Shown piece by piece: positions 39,060 to 47,478 of a stretch of 64,000 nucleotides of DNA (position 1 is the first letter of the stretch; every line of letters begins with the position of its first letter). The notes under the pieces were generated by a model. That model had not been told where the DNA came from, ran no database searches, and saw only the letters and a program-made list of their open reading frames with translations. Made by a program: the position numbers and the translations under genes. Source of the stretch: Burkholderiaceae bacterium (lineage in GTDB: Bacteria > Pseudomonadota > Gammaproteobacteria > Burkholderiales > Burkholderiaceae_E); assembly GCA_016710525.1 (NCBI GenBank), contig JADJVQ010000026.1:1-64000 (forward strand), written 5' to 3'.

Positions 39060-40161
39060 GGCGCCCGGGCGGGGCCGGCGGATCGTGATCGGCATGTCGG
39101 GCGGGGTCGATTCGTCGGTGGCGGCGTGGCTGCTGCGCGAGCAGGGCTGGGAAGTCATCGGCCTGTTCATGAAGAACTGGGAAGACGACGATGACGACGA
39201 ATACTGCTCGACGCGTCAGGACTGGCTGGACGCCGCCAGCGCCGCCGACGTGGTCGGCATCGACATCGACGCGGTCAATTTCGCGGCCGAATACCGCGAT
39301 CGCGTGTTCGCCGAATTCCTGCGCGAGTACTCGGCCGGCCGCACGCCCAACCCGGATGTGCTGTGCAACGCCGAGATCAAGTTCAAGGCCTTCCTCGACC
39401 ACGCGATCCGCATGGGCGCCGAGTACATCGCCACCGGCCACTACGCGCGCGTGCGTTCGGTGGCCGACGCTGCGCTCGCGGGCGGCGAGCGTCACGAACT
39501 GCTGCGCGGACTCGACCCGGCCAAGGACCAGAGTTATTTCCTGCACCGGCTGTCCCAGCAGCAGCTGGCGCGCACCGTGTTTCCGCTGGGCGCGATGCGC
39601 AAGACCGAGGTTCGCGAGATCGCCGCGCGCATCGGCCTGGCCAATGCCGCCAAGAAAGACTCCACCGGCATCTGCTTCATCGGAGAACGCCCGTTCCGGG
39701 AGTTTCTCAACCGTTACCTGCCGACGCGGCCCGGGCCGATTCGGACCGACTCGGGCCTGCGCATCGGCGAACACGTCGGGCTGGCCTTCTACACGCTGGG
39801 TCAGCGCAAGGGCATCGGCATCGGCGGGACCCGCGGGGGCAGCGGCGATCCCTGGTTCGTTGCGCGCAAGGACCTCGAGACCAATACGCTGTACGTGGTA
39901 CAGGGCCACGACCATCCGTGGCTGCTGAGCTCGCGGCTGAGTGCGGACCATGTCCACTGGATCGCCGGGTCGGCTCCGGCCGGCGACGCCCTGGGCGCCA
40001 AGACCCGCTATCGCCAGTCCGATGCGGCCTGCCGGCTGCAGGCGCCAGCCGTGTCGGCTTCGAGACGTCCACCGGCGGAGATTCCATGCTCGTGCATCTG
40101 CGATATTCGACGCTGTTGCTGCTGGTGCTGGCGACCGCGGGGCTGTCCTGGTACGCCCTGA
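39052..40161 (+). CDS. mnmA: tRNA-specific 2-thiouridylase MnmA, C-terminus altered
   Basis: ATP-dependent enzyme that thiolates U34 of Lys, Glu and Gln tRNAs. The PP-loop GMSGGVDSSVAA, NPDVLCNAEIKF (catalytic Cys), GHYARVR and DSTGICFIGER (second Cys) are intact. Homology holds to AKTRYRQSDAACRLQAP near residue 330. The expected last 40 or so residues of the beta-barrel domain, including the usual AVTPGQ and GGGII-type ending, are absent, and the frame runs on into the next gene as an unrelated tail. A deletion or assembly collapse near 40040-40080 would explain this. Confidence 0.88.
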   Translation: MSEAPGRGRRIVIGMSGGVDSSVAAWLLREQGWEVIGLFMKNWEDDDDDEYCSTRQDWLDAASAADVVGIDIDAVNFAAEYRDRVFAEFLREYSAGRTPNPDVLCNAEIKFKAFLDHAIRMGAEYIATGHYARVRSVADAALAGGERHELLRGLDPAKDQSYFLHRLSQQQLARTVFPLGAMRKTEVREIAARIGLANAAKKDSTGICFIGERPFREFLNRYLPTRPGPIRTDSGLRIGEHVGLAFYTLGQRKGIGIGGTRGGSGDPWFVARKDLETNTLYVVQGHDHPWLLSSRLSADHVHWIAGSAPAGDALGAKTRYRQSDAACRLQAPAVSASRRPPAEIPCSCICDIRRCCCWCWRPRGCPGTP

Positions 40162-41682
40162 ACGGACAGATCGGATGGTGGTGGCCCCTGGCCACGCTGG
40201 TTCTGGTCGGGGTCGGCATCCGCGACCTGTTGCAGACCCGCCACGCGATTTTGCGCAACTACCCGGTGCTCGGACACCTGCGCTTCTTCTTCGAGTACAT
40301 CCGCCCCGAGATCCGCCAGTACTTCTTCGAGTCCGACACCGACGCGATCCCGTTCTCCCGGCAGCAGCGCGCGATCGTCTATCAGCGCGCCAAGAAAGAC
40401 CTTGACAAGCGCCCGTTCGGCACGCAGATGGACGTGTATGCCGCGGGCTTCGAGTGGATCAACCATTCGATGGCGCCCGCGGAGGTCTCTTCACATGATT
40501 TCCGGCTGAAGATCGGCGGACCCGGCTGCACTCAGCCGTACGACGCGTCGGTGTTCAACATTTCGGCGATGAGCTTCGGCGCGCTGTCGGCCAACGCGAT
40601 CCGGGCGCTGAACACCGGGGCCAAGCTGGGCCGCTTCGCCCACGACACGGGCGAAGGATCCATTTCTCGGTATCACCGCGAAAACGGCGGTGACCTGATC
40701 TGGGAGGTGGGCAGCGGCTATTTCGGGTGCCGCGACGCCGATGGGCGATTCAGCGAAGAACAGTTCGTGCGCAACGCGATCGACCCGCAGGTCAAGATGA
40801 TCGAGGTCAAGCTGTCGCAGGGCGCCAAGCCGGGCCACGGCGGCGTGCTGCCCGGGCCCAAGGTCAGCCTGGAAATTGCCGAGGCGCGTGGCGTGCCCGC
40901 CGGGGTCGACTGCGTTTCGCCGGCCAGCCACAGCGCATTCTCAACGCCGATCGGCCTGCTGGAGTTCGTCGCCCGGCTGCGCGAGCTCTCGGGCGGCAAG
41001 CCGACCGGATTCAAGCTGGCCATCGGCCACCCCTGGGAATGGTTCGCGATCGCCAAAGCGATGCAGGTCACCGGCATCACGCCCGACTTCATCGTGGTCG
41101 ACGGCAAGGAGGGCGGCACCGGTGCGGCGCCGGCCGAATTCATCGACCGGATGGGCGCGCCGATGAAGGAAGGCCTGCTGCTGGTGCACAACACGCTGGT
41201 CGGCCTGAACCTGCGCGCGCGGGTCCGGATCGGCGCGGCGGGCAAGCTGGTCACCGGTTTCGACATCGCCCGCACCATGGCGCTGGGCGCCGACTGGTGC
41301 AACAGTGCTCGCGGCTTCATGTTCGCGCTGGGCTGCCTGCAGGCCCACAACTGCCACACGGGCAAGTGCCCGACGGGTGTCACCACCCAGGATCCGATCC
41401 GCCAGCGTGCGCTGGTCGTGCCCGACAAGTCGCTGCGGGTGTTCAATTTTCACCAGAACACGCTGCTGGCACTGGCCGAACTGGTGGCGGCGGCGGGCCT
41501 GACCCATCCGGGCGAACTGCGTCCGCATCACATCGTGCGTCGGGTCACCCACAACGAGATCAGGCTGCTGTCGAACCTGTATCCGTTCCTGCAGCCGGGC
41601 GAACTGCTCGACGGAGACGCCGAACCGGCGGTTTATCGCACCTACTGGCCGCAGGCGCGGGCGGACAGCTTCGCCCAGCTGA
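40086..41682 (+). CDS. FMN-binding glutamate synthase family protein
   Basis: About 530 residues. Two N-terminal membrane spans (RYSTLLLLVLATAGLSWYAL and WWWPLATLVLVGVGI) precede a GltS-like FMN barrel: AMSFGALSANAIRALN, GAKPGHGGVLPGPKVS, DGKEGGTGAAPAEFIDRMG and a cysteine-rich CLQAHNCHTGKCPTGV. This family is related to the glutamate synthase central domain, but the substrate is not established. The frame has no stop at the expected ADSFA end. One base fewer in the CCC run at 41673-41676 would place TGA at 41680-41682, which I take as the true end; without that it runs on to 42086. It starts at ATG 40086, overlapping the mnmA tail. Confidence 0.82.
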
Positions 41683-42321
41683 ACCTGGGCTTCGGAGCGG
41701 GCCTGAAGGCCGCACGACCGGGGTCGTGTCGACGAAAGTCGGACGCGACAGCAGTTTGTCGGCAATCCGCGCCAGATTGGCGTGCCGCGACCGCCAGTCG
41801 ATGTCGGGGAAGCGGAAGTCGAGATACGACAGCGCACAACCGGTGGCGATATCGGCCAGCGAATATTTTCCGTCGCAGCACCACGGTTTGTCGGCCAGCC
41901 CGCTCGACATGGCCTCGAGGGCGGCGTCGATCTTGCCGGTCTGGCGATGGATCCAGCGTTCGCTGCGCATCCCTTCTTCGCGCTGGGTGTATTCCAGCCG
42001 GATCAGGATGGCCGCATCGAGCAGGCCGTCGGCCAGGGCCTCCCAGCAGCGCACCTCGACGCGCGCGCGCCCGGAGGGCGGGATGAGGCGGTGCACCGGC
42101 GTGAGGTTGTCGAGGTATTCGACGATGACGCGCGAATCGAAGACCGCGCCGCCGTCGTCCATGATCAGGCAGGGCACCTTGCCCAGCGGATTGGACTGCT
42201 GGATCGGACTGTCGGGAGCCCAGACGTCTTGCTGCTCGTACTGGTACTCGATTTTCTTCTCGGCCATCACCACGCGAACTTTGCGCACGTAAGGGCTGGT
42301 ATCGGAGCCGATCAACTTCAT
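41560..42321 (-). CDS. glutathione S-transferase family protein
   Basis: Homology covers about 203 residues from ATG 42321: the N-terminal thioredoxin-like domain (SDTSPYVRKVRVVMAEKKIEY, NPLGKVPCLIMDDG, FDSRVIVEYLD) and helical domain (WEALADGLLDAAILIRLE, YSLADIATGCALSYLDFR, RPTFVDTTP). Family members end about there, but this frame continues for some 50 residues antisense to the glutamate synthase-like gene, ending at 41560. The natural stop is therefore probably missing or the intergenic region lost near 41720. It is divergent from purB. Conjugation substrate unknown. Confidence 0.84.
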   Translation of the reverse strand: MKLIGSDTSPYVRKVRVVMAEKKIEYQYEQQDVWAPDSPIQQSNPLGKVPCLIMDDGGAVFDSRVIVEYLDNLTPVHRLIPPSGRARVEVRCWEALADGLLDAAILIRLEYTQREEGMRSERWIHRQTGKIDAALEAMSSGLADKPWCCDGKYSLADIATGCALSYLDFRFPDIDWRSRHANLARIADKLLSRPTFVDTTPVVRPSGPLRSPGSAGRSCPPAPAASRCDKPPVRRLRRAVRPAAGTDTGSTAA

Positions 42322-42380
42322 GGGTGCCTGCGAGTCAGTCTTAATCAGTATAACAAAGGGTCCGGTGCTAGCATTGTCGG

Positions 42381-43745
42381 ATGAACAATGCCGCTCTCAC
42401 CGCACTTTCTCCGCTCGACGGCCGCTACGCCGCCCGTCTGGGCCCTCTGCGCGACCTGCTGTCAGAGGCCGCTTTCATGCGATTCCGGGTTCAGGTCGAG
42501 ATGGCCTGGCTGGTCGCCCTGTCCGACGCCGGACTGCCGGAGCTCGCGCCGTTCTCGGCGGATTCTCGCCGCTTTCTGGCCGAAATGCTCGACAGTTTTG
42601 GCACGGAACAGGCCGCGCGCATCAAGCAGATCGAAGAAAAGACGAATCACGACGTCAAGGCTGTCGAGTATTTCCTGAAAGAGTCGGTGGCCGGCCAGCC
42701 GCAGCTGCTGGCGGCTGCCGAGTTCATTCACTTTGCCTGCACCTCGGAGGACATCAACAACACCTCGCATGGCCTGATGCTCGGACGGGCGCGAGCCGAG
42801 GTGCTGCTGCCCGGTGCGCGCAAGGTCATCGATCGGCTGCGTGAACTGGCCCACGATCTGGCCGATGCGCCGATGCTCTCGCGCACCCATGGCCAGCCGG
42901 CCAGCCCCACCACCATGGGCAAGGAAATCGCCAATGTCGTCGCCCGGCTCGAGCGCGCCTTGCAGGGCCTGCTGGACGTGCCGATCCTGGCCAAGATGAA
43001 TGGCGCGGTCGGCAACTACAACGCACACCTCTCGGCGTATCCCGATGTCGACTGGGAGGCGCTGTCGCGCGGTGTGGTCGAGTCGCTGGGGCTGCAGTTC
43101 AACCCGTACACGATCCAGATCGAGCCGCACGACTACATGGCGGAGTACTTCGATGCGGTCGCGCGGCTCAATACCATCCTGCTCGACCTCAATCGTGATC
43201 TCTGGGGCTACATCTCCCTGGGTTACTTCCGGCAAAAGACCAAGGCCGGCGAGATCGGGTCCTCGACCATGCCGCACAAGGTCAATCCGATCGACTTCGA
43301 GAACTCCGAAGGCAACCTGGGGCTGGCCAACGCGCTGCTGCGCCACCTGGCCGAAAAGCTCCCGATCTCGCGCTGGCAGCGCGACCTCACCGACTCGACG
43401 GTGCTGCGCAACGTCGGGGTTGCACTCGGGTATTCGGTGCTGGCCTGGGATTCCTGCCTGCGCGGCCTGGGCAAGCTCGAGATCAACCGGGAGCGTCTGG
43501 CCGAGGATCTGGACGCCAACTGGGAAGTGCTCGCAGAACCGATCCAGACGGTGATGCGTCGCTACGGCATCGAAAATCCCTACGAGCAGCTGAAGGAGCT
43601 CACCCGGGGCCGGTCGATCACCGCGGCTCAGCTCGCCGCGTTTGTCGAGGGCCTGGCCATCCCGGAGGATGCCAAGGCGCGCATTCGCGCGCTGACGCCG
43701 GCAACCTACGTCGGCAAGGCGGCCGAACTCGCGCGCCGGGTCTGA
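42381..43745 (+). CDS. purB: adenylosuccinate lyase
   Basis: 454-residue purine biosynthesis lyase acting on SAICAR and adenylosuccinate. Fumarase/aspartase-superfamily signature GSSTMPHKVNPIDFENSEGN is present, with the catalytic region SRTHGQPASPTTMGKE and TSEDINNTSHGLM. N-terminal LTALSPLDGRYA is typical of the proteobacterial type. The stop codon lies inside the first unit of a 13-bp tandem repeat (43738-43815). TATAAC at 42349-42354 could be its -10 element. Confidence 0.97.
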   Translation: MNNAALTALSPLDGRYAARLGPLRDLLSEAAFMRFRVQVEMAWLVALSDAGLPELAPFSADSRRFLAEMLDSFGTEQAARIKQIEEKTNHDVKAVEYFLKESVAGQPQLLAAAEFIHFACTSEDINNTSHGLMLGRARAEVLLPGARKVIDRLRELAHDLADAPMLSRTHGQPASPTTMGKEIANVVARLERALQGLLDVPILAKMNGAVGNYNAHLSAYPDVDWEALSRGVVESLGLQFNPYTIQIEPHDYMAEYFDAVARLNTILLDLNRDLWGYISLGYFRQKTKAGEIGSSTMPHKVNPIDFENSEGNLGLANALLRHLAEKLPISRWQRDLTDSTVLRNVGVALGYSVLAWDSCLRGLGKLEINRERLAEDLDANWEVLAEPIQTVMRRYGIENPYEQLKELTRGRSITAAQLAAFVEGLAIPEDAKARIRALTPATYVGKAAELARRV

Positions 43746-43815
43746 GCGCTGGGTCTGAGCGCTGGGTCTGAGCGCTGGGCCTGCGCGCCGGGCCTGCGCG
43801 CCGGGCCTGCCCGAT
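43738..43815. repeat. 13-bp tandem minisatellite spanning the purB stop codon
   Basis: Three perfect copies of GGGTCTGAGCGCT (43738-43776) are followed by two copies of the variant GGGCCTGCGCGCC (43777-43802) and a partial sixth copy. The first copy contains the purB TGA, so the stop codon itself has been duplicated downstream. The rest of the 221-bp gap to marR has no other gene; its right end carries the operator at 43921-43939. Confidence 0.9.
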
Positions 43816-43920
43816 CGCCAGGCCCGCGCACTGATCGGGTGGCGCAACCGCCGGGGTCCCACGGACAATCGATTCGCTTTTGTGCCCGCGACTTGACGGG
43901 CTGTAAGGCGCGCTGCTGTT

Positions 43921-43939
43921 TTAGTACTAACTAGTACAA
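43921..43939. promoter_or_regulatory. probable MarR operator/promoter element
   Basis: TTAGTACTAACTAGTACAA, 28 bp upstream of the marR start, holds two TAGTAC copies ten bases apart in an otherwise GC-rich region. MarR proteins commonly bind such AT-rich dyads in their own promoters. Autoregulation is inferred from position only. Confidence 0.5.
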
Positions 43940-43966
43940 TCGACCGGTCGTCCCGCCACGCAAACG

Positions 43967-44437
43967 ATGTTGAACAAACGATTCCTTCGATCCGTTCGCC
44001 TGCTCGCCCAGTGCTATCAGTCCTTCGAGCGCCTGTCGGGCCGGCACCTGCGCGAGCTCGGACTCACGCCGGCGCAGTTCGACATCGTTGCGACGCTGGG
44101 CAACCTCGAAGGCCTGAATTTTCGCGAGCTCGGCGAACGCACACTGATCACGAAGGGGACCCTGACCGGGGTGATAACCCGGCTTCAGGGGCGCGGCCTG
44201 GTCGAACGATTCCCGAATCCGCAGGATGGCCGCAGTGAAATGCTGCGGCTCACGGGGGCCGGTCACGAACTGTTCGCGCAGGTGTTTCCGGCGCACGTCG
44301 CCCATTGCCAGCAGGCCTTTCGGGACTGGTCAGGCGCCGATTTCGACGATCTCGATATTCGACTCGCCCGGCTGCGCGATGCGATGTCTCATCCGGCGCT
44401 CACGCCCGCCGGTCCCTTTTCGTCAGACTCGGAGTGA
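43967..44437 (+). CDS. MarR-family transcriptional regulator
   Basis: 156 residues with a winged helix-turn-helix: LGLTPAQFDIVATLGNLEGLN, ERTLITKGTLTGVITRLQGRG and the wing RFPNPQDGRSEMLRLT. The N-terminal helix contains CYQSFERLSGRHLREL for dimerisation. Cys16 could be redox-active, but this is speculative. The ATG at 43967 follows a probable operator. The stop overlaps the ribosome site of the next gene, so the two form an operon. Confidence 0.92.
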   Translation: MLNKRFLRSVRLLAQCYQSFERLSGRHLRELGLTPAQFDIVATLGNLEGLNFRELGERTLITKGTLTGVITRLQGRGLVERFPNPQDGRSEMLRLTGAGHELFAQVFPAHVAHCQQAFRDWSGADFDDLDIRLARLRDAMSHPALTPAGPFSSDSE

Positions 44438-44442
44438 TCCCG

Positions 44443-45267
44443 ATGCAGGACCTTCTCGACAACCCGGCCGTCCAGGCCGGCATTGCTCCCCTGGTCGTGG
44501 CGCTGATCATCGCCCTGTTGCTGGCCCGTACCCCGGCGGCCTGGCTGGCCATCGCGGCCGGCTACGCCACCATGCTCGCATTGAGCACCGGGCTGTCCTT
44601 CAGTCCGCTCACCGCGTCGCGCAAGGTCACTTTGCTGGTGCTGCTCGCGCCGCTCGTGGGCATGGCTGCCGCCGCGCTCGAGCGGCGCGCCCCGGGCAGG
44701 GCAGCGGGCATCGCGCTGAGCCTCGCGGCCGGGCTTGCGGTGCTCTGGTCGATGTCATCGGTGCTGGCGCAGCGCGAGCCGGCCGAGGCGATCGCCCGCG
44801 GCGCACTGGTGTTCGCCAGTTCCGCCGGCATCGTCGCCCTGGTCCTTCGGCTGCGCGCCGATGGGGTGGCCAGCGCGGCGGCGGGGCTGGGCCTGGGTCT
44901 GGCGACCGGGGGCGCCGCGATGCTGTCGGCTTCGATCGGCTACTTCATGTCGGGCATTGCCGTGGCCGCTGCCTCGGGTGCGGTGCTGCTCGCCCAGATG
45001 GCGATCGGCCGCAGCCTGCCGGCGGGGTTCGGCGGCACCCTGTCGGTCGGCCTGGCCGCCGCATTGTTCGCGAGCGCCTCGCTGATGCTCGCCCAATTGC
45101 CCTGGTACGCGCTGCCTCTGATGGCGGCGGTGCCTGGCGCGCTGCTGCTCAGCCCGGCGGGCGCGCCGGGATCGGTGCGGCGCCGTGCGCCGATCCTGGG
45201 CGGCATTGGAGTGGCCGCGGCGCTCGTCCCGCTGCTGGCCGCCTGGATTGCCACCCTGAGCCCATGA
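44443..45267 (+). CDS. multispan membrane protein of unknown function
   Basis: 274 residues with about eight to nine hydrophobic segments (IAPLVVALIIALLLARTPAA, AWLAIAAGYATMLAL, VTLLVLLAPLVGMAAAAL and others), rich in Ala, Gly and Leu. The ATG at 44443 has GGAG nine bases upstream inside the end of marR, so it is probably co-transcribed and regulated by MarR. I recognise no transporter signature. Confidence 0.78.
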   Translation: MQDLLDNPAVQAGIAPLVVALIIALLLARTPAAWLAIAAGYATMLALSTGLSFSPLTASRKVTLLVLLAPLVGMAAAALERRAPGRAAGIALSLAAGLAVLWSMSSVLAQREPAEAIARGALVFASSAGIVALVLRLRADGVASAAAGLGLGLATGGAAMLSASIGYFMSGIAVAAASGAVLLAQMAIGRSLPAGFGGTLSVGLAAALFASASLMLAQLPWYALPLMAAVPGALLLSPAGAPGSVRRRAPILGGIGVAAALVPLLAAWIATLSP

Positions 45268-45380
45268 TCGTCCGACAGCACCCCCTCGCGGCTGCAACAG
45301 ACTGTCATCCCCGTCCAGACCTCGAAGGCGTCACCGCGATTTTCCTGGCCTCAACCTTTCACTCCAAAGGAGATCTTTCC

Positions 45381-45968
45381 GTGAAGAAACACCTGTTCGC
45401 CCTGGCCGTTGCGGCCCTGCCTCTGGCCGCCATGGCCCAGTCCGAGTCCTACACGCTGGACACCTATCACACGTACCCGAACTTCATGGTCGAACATTGG
45501 GGCCTGTCGATGATGCATGGCCAGTTCGGCAAGGCGACCGGCAAATTCTCCTTCGACAAGGCCGCCAAGTCGGGCTCGGTGGATCTGAGCATCGAGACCG
45601 CGTCTTTGTCCACTGGCGACAACGACAAGGGCTCGCGTCCGCGTTCGCGCGACGAGCACCTGCGCTCGGCGGATTTTTTCAATGTGGCCGAGTTTCCCAG
45701 GATCACCTTCAAGTCGACCAAGGTGACGTTCGCCGGCGACATGCCGAGCGCCGTGGAAGGTAATCTGACCCTGCTGGGTGTCTCCAAGCCGATGTCGCTG
45801 ACCTTCGAGCGCTTCAAGTGCGGTGCCAACCCCTTCAACAAGAAGGCGCGCTGCGGCGGCAACGCCGTCGGCAAGATCAAGCGGTCGGACTTCGGCATGA
45901 AGGCGGCGCTGCCCGCGGTCGGCGACGAAATCGCGCTGAACATCGAGTTCGAAGGCGACAAGGACTGA
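45381..45968 (+). CDS. YceI family periplasmic protein
   Basis: 195-residue lipocalin-like protein. Signal peptide residues 1-20 end AAMA before QSESYTLD. The mature part has TYPNFMVEHWGLSMMHGQFGKA, the DEHLRSADFFNVAEFPRITF signature and KKARCGGNAVGKIKRSDFGM. YceI proteins bind long isoprenoid lipids such as polyprenyl quinone precursors in the periplasm. The start is GTG 45381 with AAAGGAGAT upstream. It precedes cytochrome c' and a cytochrome b561-like gene, a common grouping. Confidence 0.93.
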   Translation: MKKHLFALAVAALPLAAMAQSESYTLDTYHTYPNFMVEHWGLSMMHGQFGKATGKFSFDKAAKSGSVDLSIETASLSTGDNDKGSRPRSRDEHLRSADFFNVAEFPRITFKSTKVTFAGDMPSAVEGNLTLLGVSKPMSLTFERFKCGANPFNKKARCGGNAVGKIKRSDFGMKAALPAVGDEIALNIEFEGDKD

Positions 45969-46154
45969 ACCCGGCCGGTCTGGAACCGGCTGCGATCCCC
46001 GGGCGCATCGTCCCTCTGTTCCGACGGTACACTCGCGCTCGGGAATAAACCGCCCGCGGGCAGCGTACATGGGCGGGGGGCCAACTTTGTTGCCTCACCT
46101 CGACAAGGCGCCGCGCATGTGCGCCATGATTCGCACCAGGAAAGGACCGATTCG

Positions 46155-46610
46155 ATGAAGAAGCTTGCAATCAGCCTAGTGGGGGCCGCGGTGGCCGCCG
46201 GAGCCCTGTATGCCATTCCGGCCGCAGCCCAGTTCGCCAAGGTCGAAGACGCGATCAAGTACCGCAAGGCCTCGTTCACCGTGATGGCCAACCACGTTGG
46301 CCGTCTGTCGGCCATGGCCAAAGGCGAGCGGCCGTTCGATGCCGCAGCGGCCCAGAACTCGGCCAAGATCATCGATCTTGCCTCGCATCTGCCCTGGGAA
46401 GCCATGGTGCCCAATTCGGCCAGCGGCGACACCCGCCTGAAGCCCGAGGCCCTGGCCAACGCAGCCGAGTTCAAGCAGCTGGGCGACAAGCTGCAGGCCG
46501 AAACCGCCAAGCTCGTGACCGCCTCGGCCAGCCTGGACACCCTGAAAGCCCAGATGGGCCCCACGGGTGGGGCCTGCAAAGGCTGCCACGACAAGTTCCG
46601 CAAGGACTGA
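46155..46610 (+). CDS. cytochrome c'
   Basis: 151-residue periplasmic class II c-type cytochrome. Signal peptide ends IPAAA-Q near residue 26. The four-helix bundle ends with the heme-binding motif CKGCH close to the C-terminus, the position typical of cytochrome c'. Such proteins bind NO and may relieve nitrosative stress. AGGAAAGGA precedes ATG 46155. The transcript ends at the hairpin at 46666-46696. Upstream, 46040-46075 contains a GGGAATAAA element that could be an alternative-sigma promoter. Confidence 0.92.
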   Translation: MKKLAISLVGAAVAAGALYAIPAAAQFAKVEDAIKYRKASFTVMANHVGRLSAMAKGERPFDAAAAQNSAKIIDLASHLPWEAMVPNSASGDTRLKPEALANAAEFKQLGDKLQAETAKLVTASASLDTLKAQMGPTGGACKGCHDKFRKD

Positions 46611-46665
46611 GCGGCGGGCACGCGCGGCCGCCGGCAGGTCCAGGCGCAGCGTCGTTGCCAAGAAG

Positions 46666-46696
46666 AAAGGGCGGCCCGCGGGCCGCCCTTTTTTTT
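46666..46696 (+). terminator. intrinsic terminator after cytochrome c'
   Basis: AAAGGGCGGCCC and GGGCCGCCCTTT form a perfect 12-bp stem followed by eight T residues. The left side is A-rich, so on the minus strand it can also terminate the convergent cytochrome b gene. Confidence 0.93.
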
Positions 46697-46727
46697 GCGG
46701 GGAATGGTGCAGGGGCGCCGGCGGGCG

Positions 46728-47396
46728 TCAGCGCACCTGGGTGACCGTGTAAGCCACCGCCACCGCGCAGGCGATCAGCACGATCAGTGCCCTCAGCCGC
46801 AGCCCCGCACTGTCGTCGGCCGCCTCGGGCAAGGGGACGCCGGCCGGATATTCGCGGTCGCCGGCCACCATCGGCGCGACCAGCGTTTCCTTCTTGATGC
46901 GGGAGTAAAAGAGGATGGCGCCCAGATGCAGCGCGATCAGCCCGATCACCACGAACCGGTTCAGGCGGTGCAGGGTGGTGATCAGGTCGCTGGTGTCGCT
47001 GGAAATCAGCCGCTTGAGCGGGCCGTCCCACATGATCGAGTCGTTGGCGAACAGGCCGCTGCCAGCCTGGAAGGCGAGCGCCGCCAGCAGAGCGTAGACC
47101 GAGAAGGCGCCCAGCGGATTGTGGCCCGGCGTGGGCTCGCTGCGCCCGCCCAGGTAACGGAGCGCCGCGATCGGATTGGGCGGGAAGCTGGCGAAGCGGG
47201 CGTAGCGCGAGCCGATGAAGCCCCAGATCACCCGGAACGAAACCAGCGTGAGAATGGCGAAGCCGAAGCGGAAGTGCCAGGCGATGGCGTCCCCGCCGAT
47301 CTTCACCGACACCAGCGAGCCGACAATGCACGCCAGCAGGGCCCAGTGAAACAGGCGGGTGGGCAGATCCCAGACTCTGACGCGTCGATCATTCAT
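46728..47396 (-). CDS. cytochrome b561-like (Ni/Fe-hydrogenase b-type) membrane protein
   Basis: 222 residues with four core helices of a di-heme cytochrome b: WDLPTRLFHWALLACIVGS, RFGFAILTLVSFRVIWGFIG, FSVYALLAALAFQAGSG and LHRLNRFVVIGLIALHLGA, with paired histidines in helices 1, 2 and 4. A terminal fifth span follows. The ATG at 47396 is chosen with GGAG nine bases upstream. It is convergent with cytochrome c', and the two genes are often neighbours, so electron transfer between them is plausible. Confidence 0.88.
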   Translation of the reverse strand: MNDRRVRVWDLPTRLFHWALLACIVGSLVSVKIGGDAIAWHFRFGFAILTLVSFRVIWGFIGSRYARFASFPPNPIAALRYLGGRSEPTPGHNPLGAFSVYALLAALAFQAGSGLFANDSIMWDGPLKRLISSDTSDLITTLHRLNRFVVIGLIALHLGAILFYSRIKKETLVAPMVAGDREYPAGVPLPEAADDSAGLRLRALIVLIACAVAVAYTVTQVR

Positions 47397-47478
47397 CGGC
47401 GAAGACTCCATGGAGGCGAAAGCGCCACGATACCGCGACGCCGGCAATCTCGCGCCCGCCGCGTCCCGGGCGATCAGG

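Noticed and set aside
39363..40085. Upstream extension of the glutamate synthase-like gene through mnmA
   Set aside because: The extension overlaps mnmA in another frame and has no conserved residues; the membrane-anchored start at 40086 matches the family.
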